A stretch of 55,646 nt of DNA from Gammaproteobacteria bacterium (GCA_015490755.1 WFXF01000049.1:1-55646); one strand, 5' to 3'; positions 27,003 through 37,178 are shown, counted from the first letter of the stretch. The notes: a model not told the origin generated them from the letters alone. A program made the numbers and translations.

Positions 27003-27656
27003 ATGAAACGACTCAACCTCCCTTCTTTACTATCTATATTTTTTTCCAGTTTTTTACTCATAGGCTGCTCCACTGCTTATTACAAAACCATGGAGAGCAT
27101 TGGAATCCATAAACGTGACATTTTGGTCGACCGTGTAGAGGAAGCTCGTGATGCCCAGGAGGAGTCAAAAGAGCAGTTTCAATCTGCTCTGGAACGTTTT
27201 ACTACGGTATTAAATTTCGATGGCGGTGAACTGGAAGATAAATATAACCAGCTCAACAAAGAGTACGAGCAAAGTGCTGACCGCGCTGAAGAGGTCAGTG
27301 AACGCATTGAAAGTGTTGAAGATGTTGCACAAGCACTGTTTAAAGAGTGGAAAGTGGAACTCCAGGAGTACCAAAGCAGTAAATTACGCCAATCCAGTGA
27401 GAAAAAACTAAAACAGACACAACGCGAATACAAAAAATTGATCACTGCTATGAAAAAGGCTGAATCAAAAATTGATCCCGTATTAACAGCTCTGCACGAT
27501 CAAGTCCTGTTTCTAAAACACAATTTGAATGCCAAAGCGATCGCCTCACTGCATTCAGAATTAGGCAACATCAAGAGTGATGTATCCCAACTGATCAAAG
27601 AGATGGAGACCTCTATCAGAGAGGCAGATACTTTCATCAATAAAATGGAAGATTAA
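27003..27656 (+). CDS. DUF2959 lipoprotein
   Basis: A 217-residue lipoprotein. The signal peptide ends in the lipobox LIGC (Cys about 22), and the mature part is almost entirely coiled coil (VEEARDAQEESKEQFQSALE and NKEYEQSADRAEEVSERIES). The C-terminus (SLHSELGNIKSDVSQLIKEM) also looks helical. These features match DUF2959, a family of unknown function common in gammaproteobacteria. It probably lies at the inner leaflet of the outer membrane. The last base of its stop is the first base of the cupin ATG. Confidence 0.85.
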   Translation: MKRLNLPSLLSIFFSSFLLIGCSTAYYKTMESIGIHKRDILVDRVEEARDAQEESKEQFQSALERFTTVLNFDGGELEDKYNQLNKEYEQSADRAEEVSERIESVEDVAQALFKEWKVELQEYQSSKLRQSSEKKLKQTQREYKKLITAMKKAESKIDPVLTALHDQVLFLKHNLNAKAIASLHSELGNIKSDVSQLIKEMETSIREADTFINKMED

Positions 27657-28066
27657 TGCCTCATAAAAAGCTGGAAATCTATACCACCCACGCTCTTGGA
27701 ATTGAACCATTTATCACAAAAGATGGCTCAATTATCAGGGAGCTGATGCACCCGGACCATCACTCAAGTGAGCGCCAAAGTATTGCTGAAGCGACGATTC
27801 CTATCAGAAATAAAACCCTGCTTCATCGACACAATAAAACCGAAGAGATTTATCATATAAAAGAGGGAACAGGCCGTATGACACTTGGTAATAAAGACTT
27901 TACTGTAGCCCCAAACGATACTATTTGCATCAAACCCGGAACGGCACACTGTATAGAAAATATTGGTGAAAAACCTCTCGTTCTATTGTGCTGCTGTGTT
28001 CCGGGCTATTCCCATGAAGATACAGAGTTACTCACCCTACCTTTTAAAAAAGAGCAGTGCGACTAA
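27656..28066 (+). CDS. Cupin-domain protein
   Basis: A 136-residue single-domain cupin. The first motif shows LLHRHNKTEEIYHIKEGTGR, which supplies His, His and Glu metal ligands. The second, IKPGTAHCIENIG, supplies the last histidine. The substrate is unknown; many such proteins are sugar isomerases, dioxygenases or binding proteins. Its last 30 bases overlap, tail to tail, the end of the large secreted protein on the other strand. Confidence 0.85.
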   Translation: MPHKKLEIYTTHALGIEPFITKDGSIIRELMHPDHHSSERQSIAEATIPIRNKTLLHRHNKTEEIYHIKEGTGRMTLGNKDFTVAPNDTICIKPGTAHCIENIGEKPLVLLCCCVPGYSHEDTELLTLPFKKEQCD

Positions 28067-30475
28067 CATTGCAAAAAATCCATACAACCCCATTGCTCCA
28101 CCACCACTTGAAGCGCTATTGCCTATCTCTGGCAATGCACTATCAGGGGATATAACTTGCTGTCCGCTCTCCTTCTCACCATCTGACTTTACTGCTACGG
28201 TCACCTGCTTACTCTTACGTCCTTCAATCCCGTCACAAGTAATCATATACTTATTAGTATAATCAACCTGAATAATCTCACTACCACTTACAGCCTTACT
28301 CCCTGACCAACCACCCGATGCAGCACAATTTTCAGCATTCATCGCAGACCAGCTTAATGTGAATGCCCCCCCAGGCCTGACTACTGCCGGGTTCGCTGAA
28401 AAAATAATACGTGGCACACGGTCAGAAGTTCTTGGTTCAACTGCCCATTGCGGCTTATCGTTATAATCAGGTCGTACTGGTGTTTTTTCATAAAATCGAA
28501 AACGTGCCAGCTCTGCACCATCCAGACCAGCATCCACAGCAACTGCGACAGCTGGCTGCATATTGGAATAATAGCTGTCCGCTGCATGTGAAGCACTGGA
28601 TTTCGACATCTGGCTTTTCAAAAAACCGCGTCCCATCCATTCTGCCATTTCATTTGAGTCACAAGCAACATCCCTAAGGTATTTTCCATTAGACTTTTTA
28701 TACCCCCAATTTCCTTCCCAATATTCATCAAAATTTTTATACCAATTTTCCGGGTTACTTTTATCTAAATCATAGGGACCTTGGTAGGTTCGGTAAAAAG
28801 CAGAAAACTGCCAACAAAACCCACCTTTTCTGTTCTCTCTTCCCAGACGGTTAATAACATATTTGGCCTTCCAGTCACGCATTTTAATTGCTTCATCAAA
28901 GCCAAGATCAACGAGATAACCGTATGCAAAAGTAAAAAAGTCATCCATCCAGGGAGCAGCCAGGCGTAACCCATCATAGTTTTGAACCATCCCCAGCCTG
29001 TTCGCTGCGGGGTTATCAACATAAAGAGCATTATTGTAGTCAATATTATGCTGTAAATTTTCAATAAAAAGTGACTTTAACGGATCATCATCAGGTGTGA
29101 TGTATGCCGCCTGACCAAGTGTTCTTAATGACCATGCAATTCCTCTAACCTGCATTCCTTGCTGATTAAATACCCCTTTTTCACCCAAGCGATAGCTTGC
29201 ATTTGTCGATATAAAATTCCAGGTAGCCCAGAACTGAAGCTCTTCCAGATAGTAATAGTCGCCAGTGACCAGGTATGCAACAAACGCCATCGAAGGTTGA
29301 TGAGCTTTATCTGCTGAATATGGATTTTCACTTGAAACTTTAGGCAATGTAAGTACGGTATATTCATTCGGGTGATCATGAATAGATACTGGTAAACCTG
29401 TTCTTTTATCTCTGTAGTGTGAAGGATATGCGCCCGCACCATCGGAGTTGGCTATCATTGAGTTATAAGCTCGTCGATCACCACTGACAATATAGGTTGC
29501 ATCCCACCGTGGTAGAGGGCCTATTGCATCTTGAGCACCGGTAGCTCCCATATAGTCAGTATGATCACCATTATCCATTGGCTCCGTATGATCACGCAAG
29601 CTATCCAGATACGTTTCGGTTGGTATCAAATCCGAGTAATTAGGTACAGCTTTGCTCTCTTGCAAATAGATCGTATCATGCTTCACATAAACTTCGGGCT
29701 TGCCCCCCCACCAAAACTGCTTATGCCAACGCGCATGACTATAATGCCTCAGGCCCTGTTTACTATATACAATATCAGCCCCAACTCTAACGTCCAGATC
29801 ATAAGTAAAATCTTTTTGATTTTCTTCAAAGGTCCAACCATTTTCTACAACCACATCAACACGCACCCGTTTTATTCCTGTGTAAGCGCGTACATGAAAA
29901 TAAACGGCCAAGTGTGGATGAATCTGACCCGAGCTATTTTTTATTGCACCTCCAACAATCCACTCAGTAACCTCACTGCCTTTAAGCCACAGCTTTGGAT
30001 TTCCATTTTTCAACCGTTCCTTAACAGAAATTTGAAAGGTTTGCCCGGAAGATTTTAGTGTAATATTTGCATCAAAATTACTATTTAATAATGTTGAAAG
30101 AGACAAGCCTGGGGAGACCAGATGCTCGCTACCATGGGCGAGTACAATAGTTTTTGTTGCTTTTCCATCCAGCGATGGAATATGAGAGCTAAGAATGGCA
30201 TGGCGTAGTGAACCATCATTATGCACTGCTTTTTTATCCACCTGGAGTGGCAAAGGCTCACCATTTGGCAATCTTGCAACAATCCCTGAATTTTCAGGAA
30301 TATCTCCCTCTTTAAAGGTGTGGCCTATCGTAAATGGAATATTGAACTGTTTAGACTTTGATTCACTGATCACCTGAAAGCTGACAAGATCTTCTGCGAC
30401 AACCTGGCTTCCAAAATAGGCTAACCATACAGTGACCACTACCAACAATAGTCGCAGTAATCGGCTCTGAAACAT
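28037..30475 (-). CDS. Secreted PcRGLX/YetA-like protein with GlyGly-CTERM-like tail
   Basis: An 812-residue exported protein with a signal peptide (about 1-27). The N-terminal part (FNIPFTIGHTFKEGDIPENS, then LQVDKKAVHNDGSLRHAILS) resembles the RIFT-barrel start of exo-rhamnogalacturonan-lyase-like (PcRGLX/YetA) proteins. A helical middle looks toroid-like (AYLVTGDYYYLEELQFWATW). Near residue 690 an Ig-like domain follows (ANPAVVRPGGAFTLSWSA). The extreme C-terminus, a Gly triplet then a hydrophobic run ending FFKR, fits a GlyGly-CTERM sorting tail cut by rhombosortase. Polysaccharide cleavage is inferred. Confidence 0.65.
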   Translation of the reverse strand: MFQSRLLRLLLVVVTVWLAYFGSQVVAEDLVSFQVISESKSKQFNIPFTIGHTFKEGDIPENSGIVARLPNGEPLPLQVDKKAVHNDGSLRHAILSSHIPSLDGKATKTIVLAHGSEHLVSPGLSLSTLLNSNFDANITLKSSGQTFQISVKERLKNGNPKLWLKGSEVTEWIVGGAIKNSSGQIHPHLAVYFHVRAYTGIKRVRVDVVVENGWTFEENQKDFTYDLDVRVGADIVYSKQGLRHYSHARWHKQFWWGGKPEVYVKHDTIYLQESKAVPNYSDLIPTETYLDSLRDHTEPMDNGDHTDYMGATGAQDAIGPLPRWDATYIVSGDRRAYNSMIANSDGAGAYPSHYRDKRTGLPVSIHDHPNEYTVLTLPKVSSENPYSADKAHQPSMAFVAYLVTGDYYYLEELQFWATWNFISTNASYRLGEKGVFNQQGMQVRGIAWSLRTLGQAAYITPDDDPLKSLFIENLQHNIDYNNALYVDNPAANRLGMVQNYDGLRLAAPWMDDFFTFAYGYLVDLGFDEAIKMRDWKAKYVINRLGRENRKGGFCWQFSAFYRTYQGPYDLDKSNPENWYKNFDEYWEGNWGYKKSNGKYLRDVACDSNEMAEWMGRGFLKSQMSKSSASHAADSYYSNMQPAVAVAVDAGLDGAELARFRFYEKTPVRPDYNDKPQWAVEPRTSDRVPRIIFSANPAVVRPGGAFTLSWSAMNAENCAASGGWSGSKAVSGSEIIQVDYTNKYMITCDGIEGRKSKQVTVAVKSDGEKESGQQVISPDSALPEIGNSASSGGGAMGLYGFFAMLVALLFFKR

Positions 30476-30682
30476 ATTAACCTCCCATTAACGTATATTT
30501 TTAACGTCCATGTGACTTACCAGCCTAAAGGCGTATTAGTTCATAAAATCCGTTACTGATCTATTCTTTTGATACTGCAATAACTCTATTTTTTTATATG
30601 TGATACATTTCAAATATTAGCCCATATCAATCGACCAATATTAAACTTTCTTTAGAGTTCAAAACAGGAAATAAGCACATCA

Positions 30683-32188
30683 TTATTTACCCCCTATTAT
30701 GTGCCTTTTTTGTCTGAAAATAGTTTTTGACTTCTCTTTTAGCCTGTTTTTATCAACAAAACCAGGCTGCCCTTTTAAACCACTCTCTTTAAAGTCGCTG
30801 AATAACGCACCTGAAACAGCCACTTCGCTCAACAAATGACTTTCAATCAACCCTTGATATAAAAGCTTAAACAAGCGGGGCAATGCAAACCGATGTGTCT
30901 GCCCGGTTGTTTTATACAGCCAGTCACACAATTGCATAAAACGCTCAAAAGGTTGTTCCCCCAGGATAAGTGGCAAAGTGTTTTTAAAACGCCCATTATT
31001 TGCAATTAAATCCCAGTAACGTGCAAAACGAGCCAATCGCTGCATAGTAAAAAAATCAACTTCCTTCGTATTTAATACCTGATAAGGCGGATAAGGTGCG
31101 TATTTCATCTCATACACTTCAGTATGCCGAACCAGCGGCGTTCCACGTAACCGTTTTAGAATTCCAACCTGAATTTCATGAGGTTTGCATGCAACCAGCT
31201 GATTAAAGCCATGAGCAATACTTTCAAGGCTCTCACCAGGTAGACCCAGAATTAAATCGGTATGCAGGTGTACGTTAGTTTCATGGCGTAACCAAAGAAT
31301 ATTAGCCTTGCTTTTTTCACTGTTTTGCCTGCGGCTGATTAAACTTTGCACTTCTGTATTAAATGTTTGCACACCAATCTCAAACTGCAGTGACCCTTCC
31401 GAAAACTTTTGAATAACCACCTTCAATTTTTCAGGCAAATGATCAGGAATGACTTCAAAATGTAAAAACAGATCATCATCTAATCTTTTAAGAAAAAACT
31501 CCAGCACTTTTATGCTGCTATCAATTTTCAGATTAAATGTCCGGTCAACAAACTTAAAACGTCGTGCGCCCCTCTCATAGAGATCGCTCATTGCCTGAAG
31601 AAATTGATCAATATCAAACGACCAAGCCGTTTTATCAAGTGCTGACAAACAAAACTCACACTTAAACGGGCAACCCCGTGATGCCTCAACATAAAGTATA
31701 CGATGAGAAATATCTTCATCTGTGTACAAGTCATAAGGCATGACTAACTCTGAAAGAGGAGCAGCACTGGATGGAATGACCTTTATGGATGGTAAATCAC
31801 CATCCATGATTTTCTGACATAACTGGCTAAAACTCACCTCACCCGCACCACGCACAACATAATCAGCTAAATGTACTATGGGCTGTGAATCACACTCATA
31901 ACTGACTTCAGGGCCACCCAATACAATAACAATGTCGGGGCGAATCTCTTTTAACAGCGCCACAACCCGGGTTGTCTGTTCAACATTCCAGATATATACA
32001 CCCAACCCGATAATGCGTGGCTGATGCATCAAAAGCTGCTCAACAATATCAATCGGCCGGGTCGTTACAATAAATTCAATAATTTGTGCTTCTGATTGTA
32101 AATCCCCCAAATTCGCTTTCAGATAGCGAAGCCCTAACGCCGAATGGATGTAACGCGCATTAAGCGTGGAAAGGATGATAGATGGCAT
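30683..32188 (-). CDS. B12-binding-domain radical SAM protein (DUF4080-like)
   Basis: A 501-residue enzyme. An N-terminal cobalamin-binding-like Rossmann region (about 1-125, with GLGVYIWNVEQTTRVVALLK and VLGGPEVSYE) precedes the radical SAM core. The core has the CxxxCxxC iron-sulfur motif at about 173-180 (RGCPFKCEFC). A C-terminal region follows as in DUF4080 proteins. The reaction is unknown; relatives methylate or rearrange unactivated carbons. The ATG at 32188 is preferred to a TTG 15 bases upstream. It is a single gene, divergent from the mnh operon across 215 bases. Confidence 0.82.
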   Translation of the reverse strand: MPSIILSTLNARYIHSALGLRYLKANLGDLQSEAQIIEFIVTTRPIDIVEQLLMHQPRIIGLGVYIWNVEQTTRVVALLKEIRPDIVIVLGGPEVSYECDSQPIVHLADYVVRGAGEVSFSQLCQKIMDGDLPSIKVIPSSAAPLSELVMPYDLYTDEDISHRILYVEASRGCPFKCEFCLSALDKTAWSFDIDQFLQAMSDLYERGARRFKFVDRTFNLKIDSSIKVLEFFLKRLDDDLFLHFEVIPDHLPEKLKVVIQKFSEGSLQFEIGVQTFNTEVQSLISRRQNSEKSKANILWLRHETNVHLHTDLILGLPGESLESIAHGFNQLVACKPHEIQVGILKRLRGTPLVRHTEVYEMKYAPYPPYQVLNTKEVDFFTMQRLARFARYWDLIANNGRFKNTLPLILGEQPFERFMQLCDWLYKTTGQTHRFALPRLFKLLYQGLIESHLLSEVAVSGALFSDFKESGLKGQPGFVDKNRLKEKSKTIFRQKRHIIGGK

Positions 32189-32403
32189 TATTAAAGCTGA
32201 CAATTTAAATTTAGTCTACAAGGATACCACTGCTTTATTCTCGAATCACTAAATAGGACAATGGTATTCCCAAGCAAGAAGGCTGGTCAGTTCAATAATT
32301 GCTTGCAGGAGGGTTTAGGCTATCACTAATTATGATAAGCTTCCCCCCCTAAATTAAAGGTATTTATTTTCGCGCCAAACATATTTTATATAACAGGTAA
32401 ATC

Positions 32404-35247
32404 ATGACACTGACAGCGCTTTTAAATTTTAACTTGCCTATTGTGGCTTTACTGCCTTTTGTAGGAGCGGTTTTTGCCGCCTGGGCATCTAAAATTAATC
32501 GTTTGGCCTCGGCATGGGTGGCAGCTTTTGTCACTATTTTATCGTTGGCATTTTTAGCTCCCTTAATGGCATTGCCTTTTGCGGGTGAAACACTGATTCA
32601 AAGCTGGCAGTGGATACCTTCCATTGGCCTGGAGTTTGCCTTTCGCCTGGATGGTTTGGCGTTGCTGTTTGCCTTGTTGATTTTGGTCATTGGTTTACTG
32701 GTCATTATCTATGCACGTTATTACCTCTCTAAAAAAGATTCCATGGGGCGTTTTTTCTCCTATTTTTTGATGTTTATGGGATCAATGTTAGGGGTTGTCT
32801 TATCAGAAAACCTGATTCAACTTGTTGTCTTTTGGGAGCTGACCTCTCTAACGTCCTTTTTATTAATCAGCTACTGGCAACACCGTCAAGATGCACGAGC
32901 GGGTGCGCGAATGGCGTTAGTGATTACTGGAATGGGTGGTTTGGCTTTATTGGCAGGTGTTTTATTATTAGGGCATGTCGTCGGCAGTTATAATCTGACC
33001 GATGTGCTGGCCTCTGGTGAGCTGATTCAGTCGCATGAATTGTATGTACCAATTTTGATATTGATTTTACTGGGCGTGTTTACCAAGTCGGCACAGTTCC
33101 CATTTCATTTCTGGCTACCTCATGCCATGGCCGCACCTACGCCTGTATCAGCCTATTTGCACTCTGCCACGATGGTAAAAGCGGGTATTTTCCTGTTAGC
33201 ACGATTTTTTCCTGTACTTTCTGGCTCGCCTGAATGGGCGTGGCTGGTAGGAGGCGCGGGATTAGTTACCTTATTGATCGGTGCTTATGCAGCACTGTTT
33301 CAGCATGATATGAAAGGGCTGCTAGCCTACTCTACCATCAGTCATTTAGGGCTCATTACTCTGCTATTTGGTTTTGGTACGGAACTGGCTGCGGTGGCTG
33401 CGATTTTTCATATTATTAACCATGCAACGTTTAAAGCATCCCTGTTTATGGTGGCGGGAATTATTGATCATGAAACAGGCACGCGGGACATGCGACGCAT
33501 TAATGGTTTGCTTAAATACATGCCTCATACTGCAGTGCTTGCAATAATTGCCTCCTCTGCCATGGCTGGTGTGCCACTTTTAAATGGTTTTCTAAGTAAA
33601 GAGATGTTTTTTGACCAGGCCTTAACCGCATCACACACATCGAGCTGGGCTTGGGGTATCCCCTTTTTGGTTGTGATTGCGGCAGTGTTCTCTGTGGCAT
33701 ATTCATTACGCTTTATTCATGACGTTTTCTTCAATGGCGAGCCTGTAAACTTGCCAAAAACACCACATGAACCGCCACGATTCATGAAAATTCCAGTCGA
33801 TTTACTGGTCGTAATCTGTTTAGCGGTTGGAATTGCCCCCATGTTTACCGTTGCGCCTATTTTAGCGGTAGCGGTTGCTGGTACACTACAAACCACACCT
33901 CCAGAGTACAGCCTGGCAATTTGGCATGGTTTTAACTTGCCTCTCATGATGAGTTTTGTGGCATTGGTGTTAGGGGGGTTGGTGTACTTTTACCGTAAAC
34001 GCTTATTTGAATGGCATGAATCTAACGTGGCGCATTGGGATGCACGTGTTATTTTTAATGCTGTTTTAGGCTGGGTCAATGCCTTGGCGACCGTCGTAAC
34101 GCGTTCGTTTGATAAAGGTTCTTTGCAACATGCATCGGTTTGGGTTATTGCAACAGGGTTACTCGCAGGCTTTATTGGGTTTGCAACCGTTTCAGCCCCT
34201 TTATTGGGCGAACGTGCCTTATTACCAATGGACGCAATAAGTATTTTAGTGGTGATCGTTTTAATTTTAGCCAGTGTTTTAACGGTTACGTTACATCAAA
34301 AACGTTTGGTGGCATTGATAATGCTGGGTGTCGTTGGCTTAATTGTGTCTTTGGCGTTTGTTAAATTTTCAGCACCAGACCTGGCGTTAACGCAACTGTC
34401 GGTCGAAGTGGTGACGGTGGTTTTGTTATTACTCGCTTTGTATTTCTTGCCACAGACCACACCTAAAGAGACCAGCCATTTTCGAGTAAGTAGAGATATT
34501 GTGATAGCCGTACTGTCTGGGGTCGGCGTGATGTTATTTACCATGGCAGTTCTATCGCGTGATTTTTCGCCAATTTCAGAGTTCTTCCTGTTAAATTCCG
34601 TTCCTGGTGGTGGTGGAACCAATGTGGTTAATGTGATTTTAGTCGATTTCAGGGGCACAGATACCTTGGGTGAAATCGCAGTACTGGCTTTGGCCGGGCT
34701 GGGTATTTATGCCATGTTGCAAGGCATGAAACTGCCTGCGCCTGACCATGATAGTCACGGTCGTTTATGGAACAGGGATTTGCACCCTGAAATCATGCAA
34801 ACGCTAACCCGTCTGCTGTTGCCATTGATGACTATGATCGCCATTTATATTTTCTTGCGAGGTCATAACTTACCTGGTGGAGGATTTATTGCAGGCTTAA
34901 TTGCAGCGGTGGCCTTAATTGTTCAGTATTTAGCCAATGGTATTGCATGGACAAATGATCGCCTTAAGTTTGATATGCATTGGGTGATTGGCTTAGGGCT
35001 GTTAATTGCAACCGCAACAGGATTGGTGGCGATGGGCTTAGGTTACCCATTCTTAACCACAACCTTCACCTATTTAAACTGGCCTGTGGTTGGCAAGTTT
35101 GAAGTGGCCAGTGCTATCGCCTTTGATCTCGGGGTGTTCCTGGTCGTAGTGGGGGCAACGGTGCTGAGCTTGGTGGAGTTAGGAAAACTCAGTGACCAGT
35201 CTCATAAAACACAGTCCCCGCTTAAACCACAACAGGAGAATTCATAA
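32404..35247 (+). CDS. mnhA: Mrp antiporter subunit A fused to subunit B
   Basis: A 947-residue membrane protein. The N-terminal NuoL/MrpA-like domain contains VFWELTSLTSFLLISYW (key glutamate) and FTKSAQFPFHFWLPHAMAAP. A DUF4040-like stretch precedes a C-terminal MnhB domain with LRGHNLPGGGFIAGLIAAVA. Subunits A and B are therefore one chain, as in group-2 Mrp systems. The complex exchanges Na+ (or K+) for protons across the inner membrane. It leads a tightly packed six-gene operon and overlaps mnhC by 1 base. Confidence 0.93.
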   Translation: MTLTALLNFNLPIVALLPFVGAVFAAWASKINRLASAWVAAFVTILSLAFLAPLMALPFAGETLIQSWQWIPSIGLEFAFRLDGLALLFALLILVIGLLVIIYARYYLSKKDSMGRFFSYFLMFMGSMLGVVLSENLIQLVVFWELTSLTSFLLISYWQHRQDARAGARMALVITGMGGLALLAGVLLLGHVVGSYNLTDVLASGELIQSHELYVPILILILLGVFTKSAQFPFHFWLPHAMAAPTPVSAYLHSATMVKAGIFLLARFFPVLSGSPEWAWLVGGAGLVTLLIGAYAALFQHDMKGLLAYSTISHLGLITLLFGFGTELAAVAAIFHIINHATFKASLFMVAGIIDHETGTRDMRRINGLLKYMPHTAVLAIIASSAMAGVPLLNGFLSKEMFFDQALTASHTSSWAWGIPFLVVIAAVFSVAYSLRFIHDVFFNGEPVNLPKTPHEPPRFMKIPVDLLVVICLAVGIAPMFTVAPILAVAVAGTLQTTPPEYSLAIWHGFNLPLMMSFVALVLGGLVYFYRKRLFEWHESNVAHWDARVIFNAVLGWVNALATVVTRSFDKGSLQHASVWVIATGLLAGFIGFATVSAPLLGERALLPMDAISILVVIVLILASVLTVTLHQKRLVALIMLGVVGLIVSLAFVKFSAPDLALTQLSVEVVTVVLLLLALYFLPQTTPKETSHFRVSRDIVIAVLSGVGVMLFTMAVLSRDFSPISEFFLLNSVPGGGGTNVVNVILVDFRGTDTLGEIAVLALAGLGIYAMLQGMKLPAPDHDSHGRLWNRDLHPEIMQTLTRLLLPLMTMIAIYIFLRGHNLPGGGFIAGLIAAVALIVQYLANGIAWTNDRLKFDMHWVIGLGLLIATATGLVAMGLGYPFLTTTFTYLNWPVVGKFEVASAIAFDLGVFLVVVGATVLSLVELGKLSDQSHKTQSPLKPQQENS

Positions 35248-35618
35248 TGGAGTGGCTTATTTCGTTATCAATTGGCGTATTGACGGCCACAGGCATCTAC
35301 CTAACATTACGTGCCAGAACCTTTCCCGTAGTGATGGGATTAACCTTATTGGCGTATGCGGTGAATATTTTCTTGTTTGCAATGGGGCGTTTAACCATTG
35401 GTTTGCCTGCCGTGATTGATAAATATGCGACAAGTGCAGTGCAATACAGTGACCCGTTACCTCAAGCATTGGTACTAACCGCCATTGTCATTGCCTTTGG
35501 AATGACTGCCTTTTTGATTGTGCTGGCTTTAAAAGCACGTGGTGAGCTGGACAATGATCATGTAGATGGCGTGGAAGACAAACCTGCAACATCCACTGTT
35601 AAGCAGGAGGTGAAATAA
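35247..35618 (+). CDS. mnhC: Mrp antiporter subunit C
   Basis: A 123-residue, three-transmembrane protein homologous to NuoK. It shows ATGIYLTLRARTFPVVMGLT and DPLPQALVLTAIVIAFGMTA, the typical MnhC signature. The C-terminal tail is soluble. The start ATG shares a base with the mnhA stop, and mnhD begins immediately after its stop. Confidence 0.92.
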   Translation: MEWLISLSIGVLTATGIYLTLRARTFPVVMGLTLLAYAVNIFLFAMGRLTIGLPAVIDKYATSAVQYSDPLPQALVLTAIVIAFGMTAFLIVLALKARGELDNDHVDGVEDKPATSTVKQEVK

Positions 35619-37178
35619 ATGAGTCATTTAACCGCATGGCCTGTTTTTTTACCTTTAATAACAGGTTTTTTTCTGATTATTGCCCATATGGGTGGGATAC
35701 GTCTTCAGCGTAGCATCAGCTTTTTGGCGACCTTAGGTTTGGTGGTTTTAAGTTTTTTCTTGGTCTCGGCATCCATGTCGGTCGACCATCATGTTTACCT
35801 ATTAGGTAACTGGGAAGCCCCTTTTGGTATTGTGTTGGTGTTGGATAAACTCTCCGCACTAATGGTAATCATCACATCGATATTGGCTGTTGGAGCCTTG
35901 TGGTACGCCATAACCACTAAAACCGATGAAAAAGGTGCTCACTTTCATATTCTGTTTCAATTGCAACTGTTTGGTTTAAATGGTGCTTTTTTAACAGGAG
36001 ACGTATTTAATCTGTTTGTTTTCTTTGAGGTGTTGCTACTGGCTTCTTACGGTTTGTTGTTGCACGGCAGTGGGCGTTTGCGCACCAAGGCTGGATTGCA
36101 TTATGTGGTAATTAACCTGATTGGTTCCACGCTGTTTTTGTTTGCTGTGGGTGCTTTATATGGTGTATTGGGTACGCTTAATATGGCCGACATGGCAGCT
36201 AAAATTGCGGCAGCCCCTTCTGATGATCTTGGGTTAATTGCAGCGGCGGGGTTACTGCTATTAGTGGTGTTTGGTGTCAAAGCGGCCATGTTTCCACTAT
36301 ATTTGTGGATGCCACGTGCTTACGCCAATACATCTGCACCCGTTGCGGCGTTATTTGCCATCATGACCAAAGTAGGTATTTACGCCATTATTCGTGTGCA
36401 TGGCACTATTTTTAGTGACGAAGCGGGTGATCTGGCACACTTTTATACGCCTTGGGTGCTTGGATTAGGGTTAGTTACCTTATTGTTTGCCGCGCTTGGC
36501 GTGATGGCCGCTCATGGGTTACGAGAGCAAGTGGCGTATTTGGTATTGGCTTCGGTAGCCACCCTGTTAATTGGCGTTGGATTAAATTCTCCAGAAGCGC
36601 TGAGTGCAACGCTCTATTATCTGATTCACTCCACGTTAATCGCAGGGGGAATGTTTCTCTTGGCCGATCTGGTTTTAAGAGGGCGTGGTGCTTACGAAGA
36701 CCGTTTTGAAAGCGGGCCTTTCATGCCTGGCGCCATCGTCATTGGTTCGATCTTTATGTTTGGTGCGATTGCCATGACAGGAATGCCACCGCTATCAGGT
36801 TTTTTTGGTAAGGTACTTATTTTAAATGCCGCACTTGATAGCTCCTGGTTTGCATGGGTTATCTCCACTGTTTTAATCGCTGGCCTGTTAATGATTTTGT
36901 CTGTGGCGCGTTCAGGTTCGTTGATTTTTTACAAGACATTATCGCAAGAAGCAGGCTCAGGCTCTTCTGCGGTTGGTGAACCTTTAAACCGCATGGCTTT
37001 TGTGGCGGTGATTGGTCTGTTTTTAGCCAGCCCAGTATTGGTCATTTTTGCACAACCTATTACAGCCTTTACCGACTTAACGGCCACGCAGTTGTTTAAC
37101 AGTGCCGATTACATTCAAGCTGTGCTTTCAACAGAAGCGGTTGCCACAACGGCTACCGTGGTGGAGATTAAACCATAA
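35619..37178 (+). CDS. mnhD: Mrp antiporter subunit D
   Basis: A 519-residue, about 14-transmembrane NuoM/N-like subunit. It has FNLFVFFEVLLLASYGLLLH with the conserved glutamate, KAAMFPLYLWMPRAYANTSA with its lysine, and AMTGMPPLSGFFGKVLILNA. Subunits A and D together form the ion-translocating part of the complex. The stop overlaps the mnhE start by one base. Confidence 0.93.
   Translation: MSHLTAWPVFLPLITGFFLIIAHMGGIRLQRSISFLATLGLVVLSFFLVSASMSVDHHVYLLGNWEAPFGIVLVLDKLSALMVIITSILAVGALWYAITTKTDEKGAHFHILFQLQLFGLNGAFLTGDVFNLFVFFEVLLLASYGLLLHGSGRLRTKAGLHYVVINLIGSTLFLFAVGALYGVLGTLNMADMAAKIAAAPSDDLGLIAAAGLLLLVVFGVKAAMFPLYLWMPRAYANTSAPVAALFAIMTKVGIYAIIRVHGTIFSDEAGDLAHFYTPWVLGLGLVTLLFAALGVMAAHGLREQVAYLVLASVATLLIGVGLNSPEALSATLYYLIHSTLIAGGMFLLADLVLRGRGAYEDRFESGPFMPGAIVIGSIFMFGAIAMTGMPPLSGFFGKVLILNAALDSSWFAWVISTVLIAGLLMILSVARSGSLIFYKTLSQEAGSGSSAVGEPLNRMAFVAVIGLFLASPVLVIFAQPITAFTDLTATQLFNSADYIQAVLSTEAVATTATVVEIKP

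Noticed and set aside
29531-30058. Plus-strand 175-codon open frame
   Set aside because: It is entirely antisense to the well-supported secreted 812-residue protein, with no ribosome-binding site or recognisable domain.
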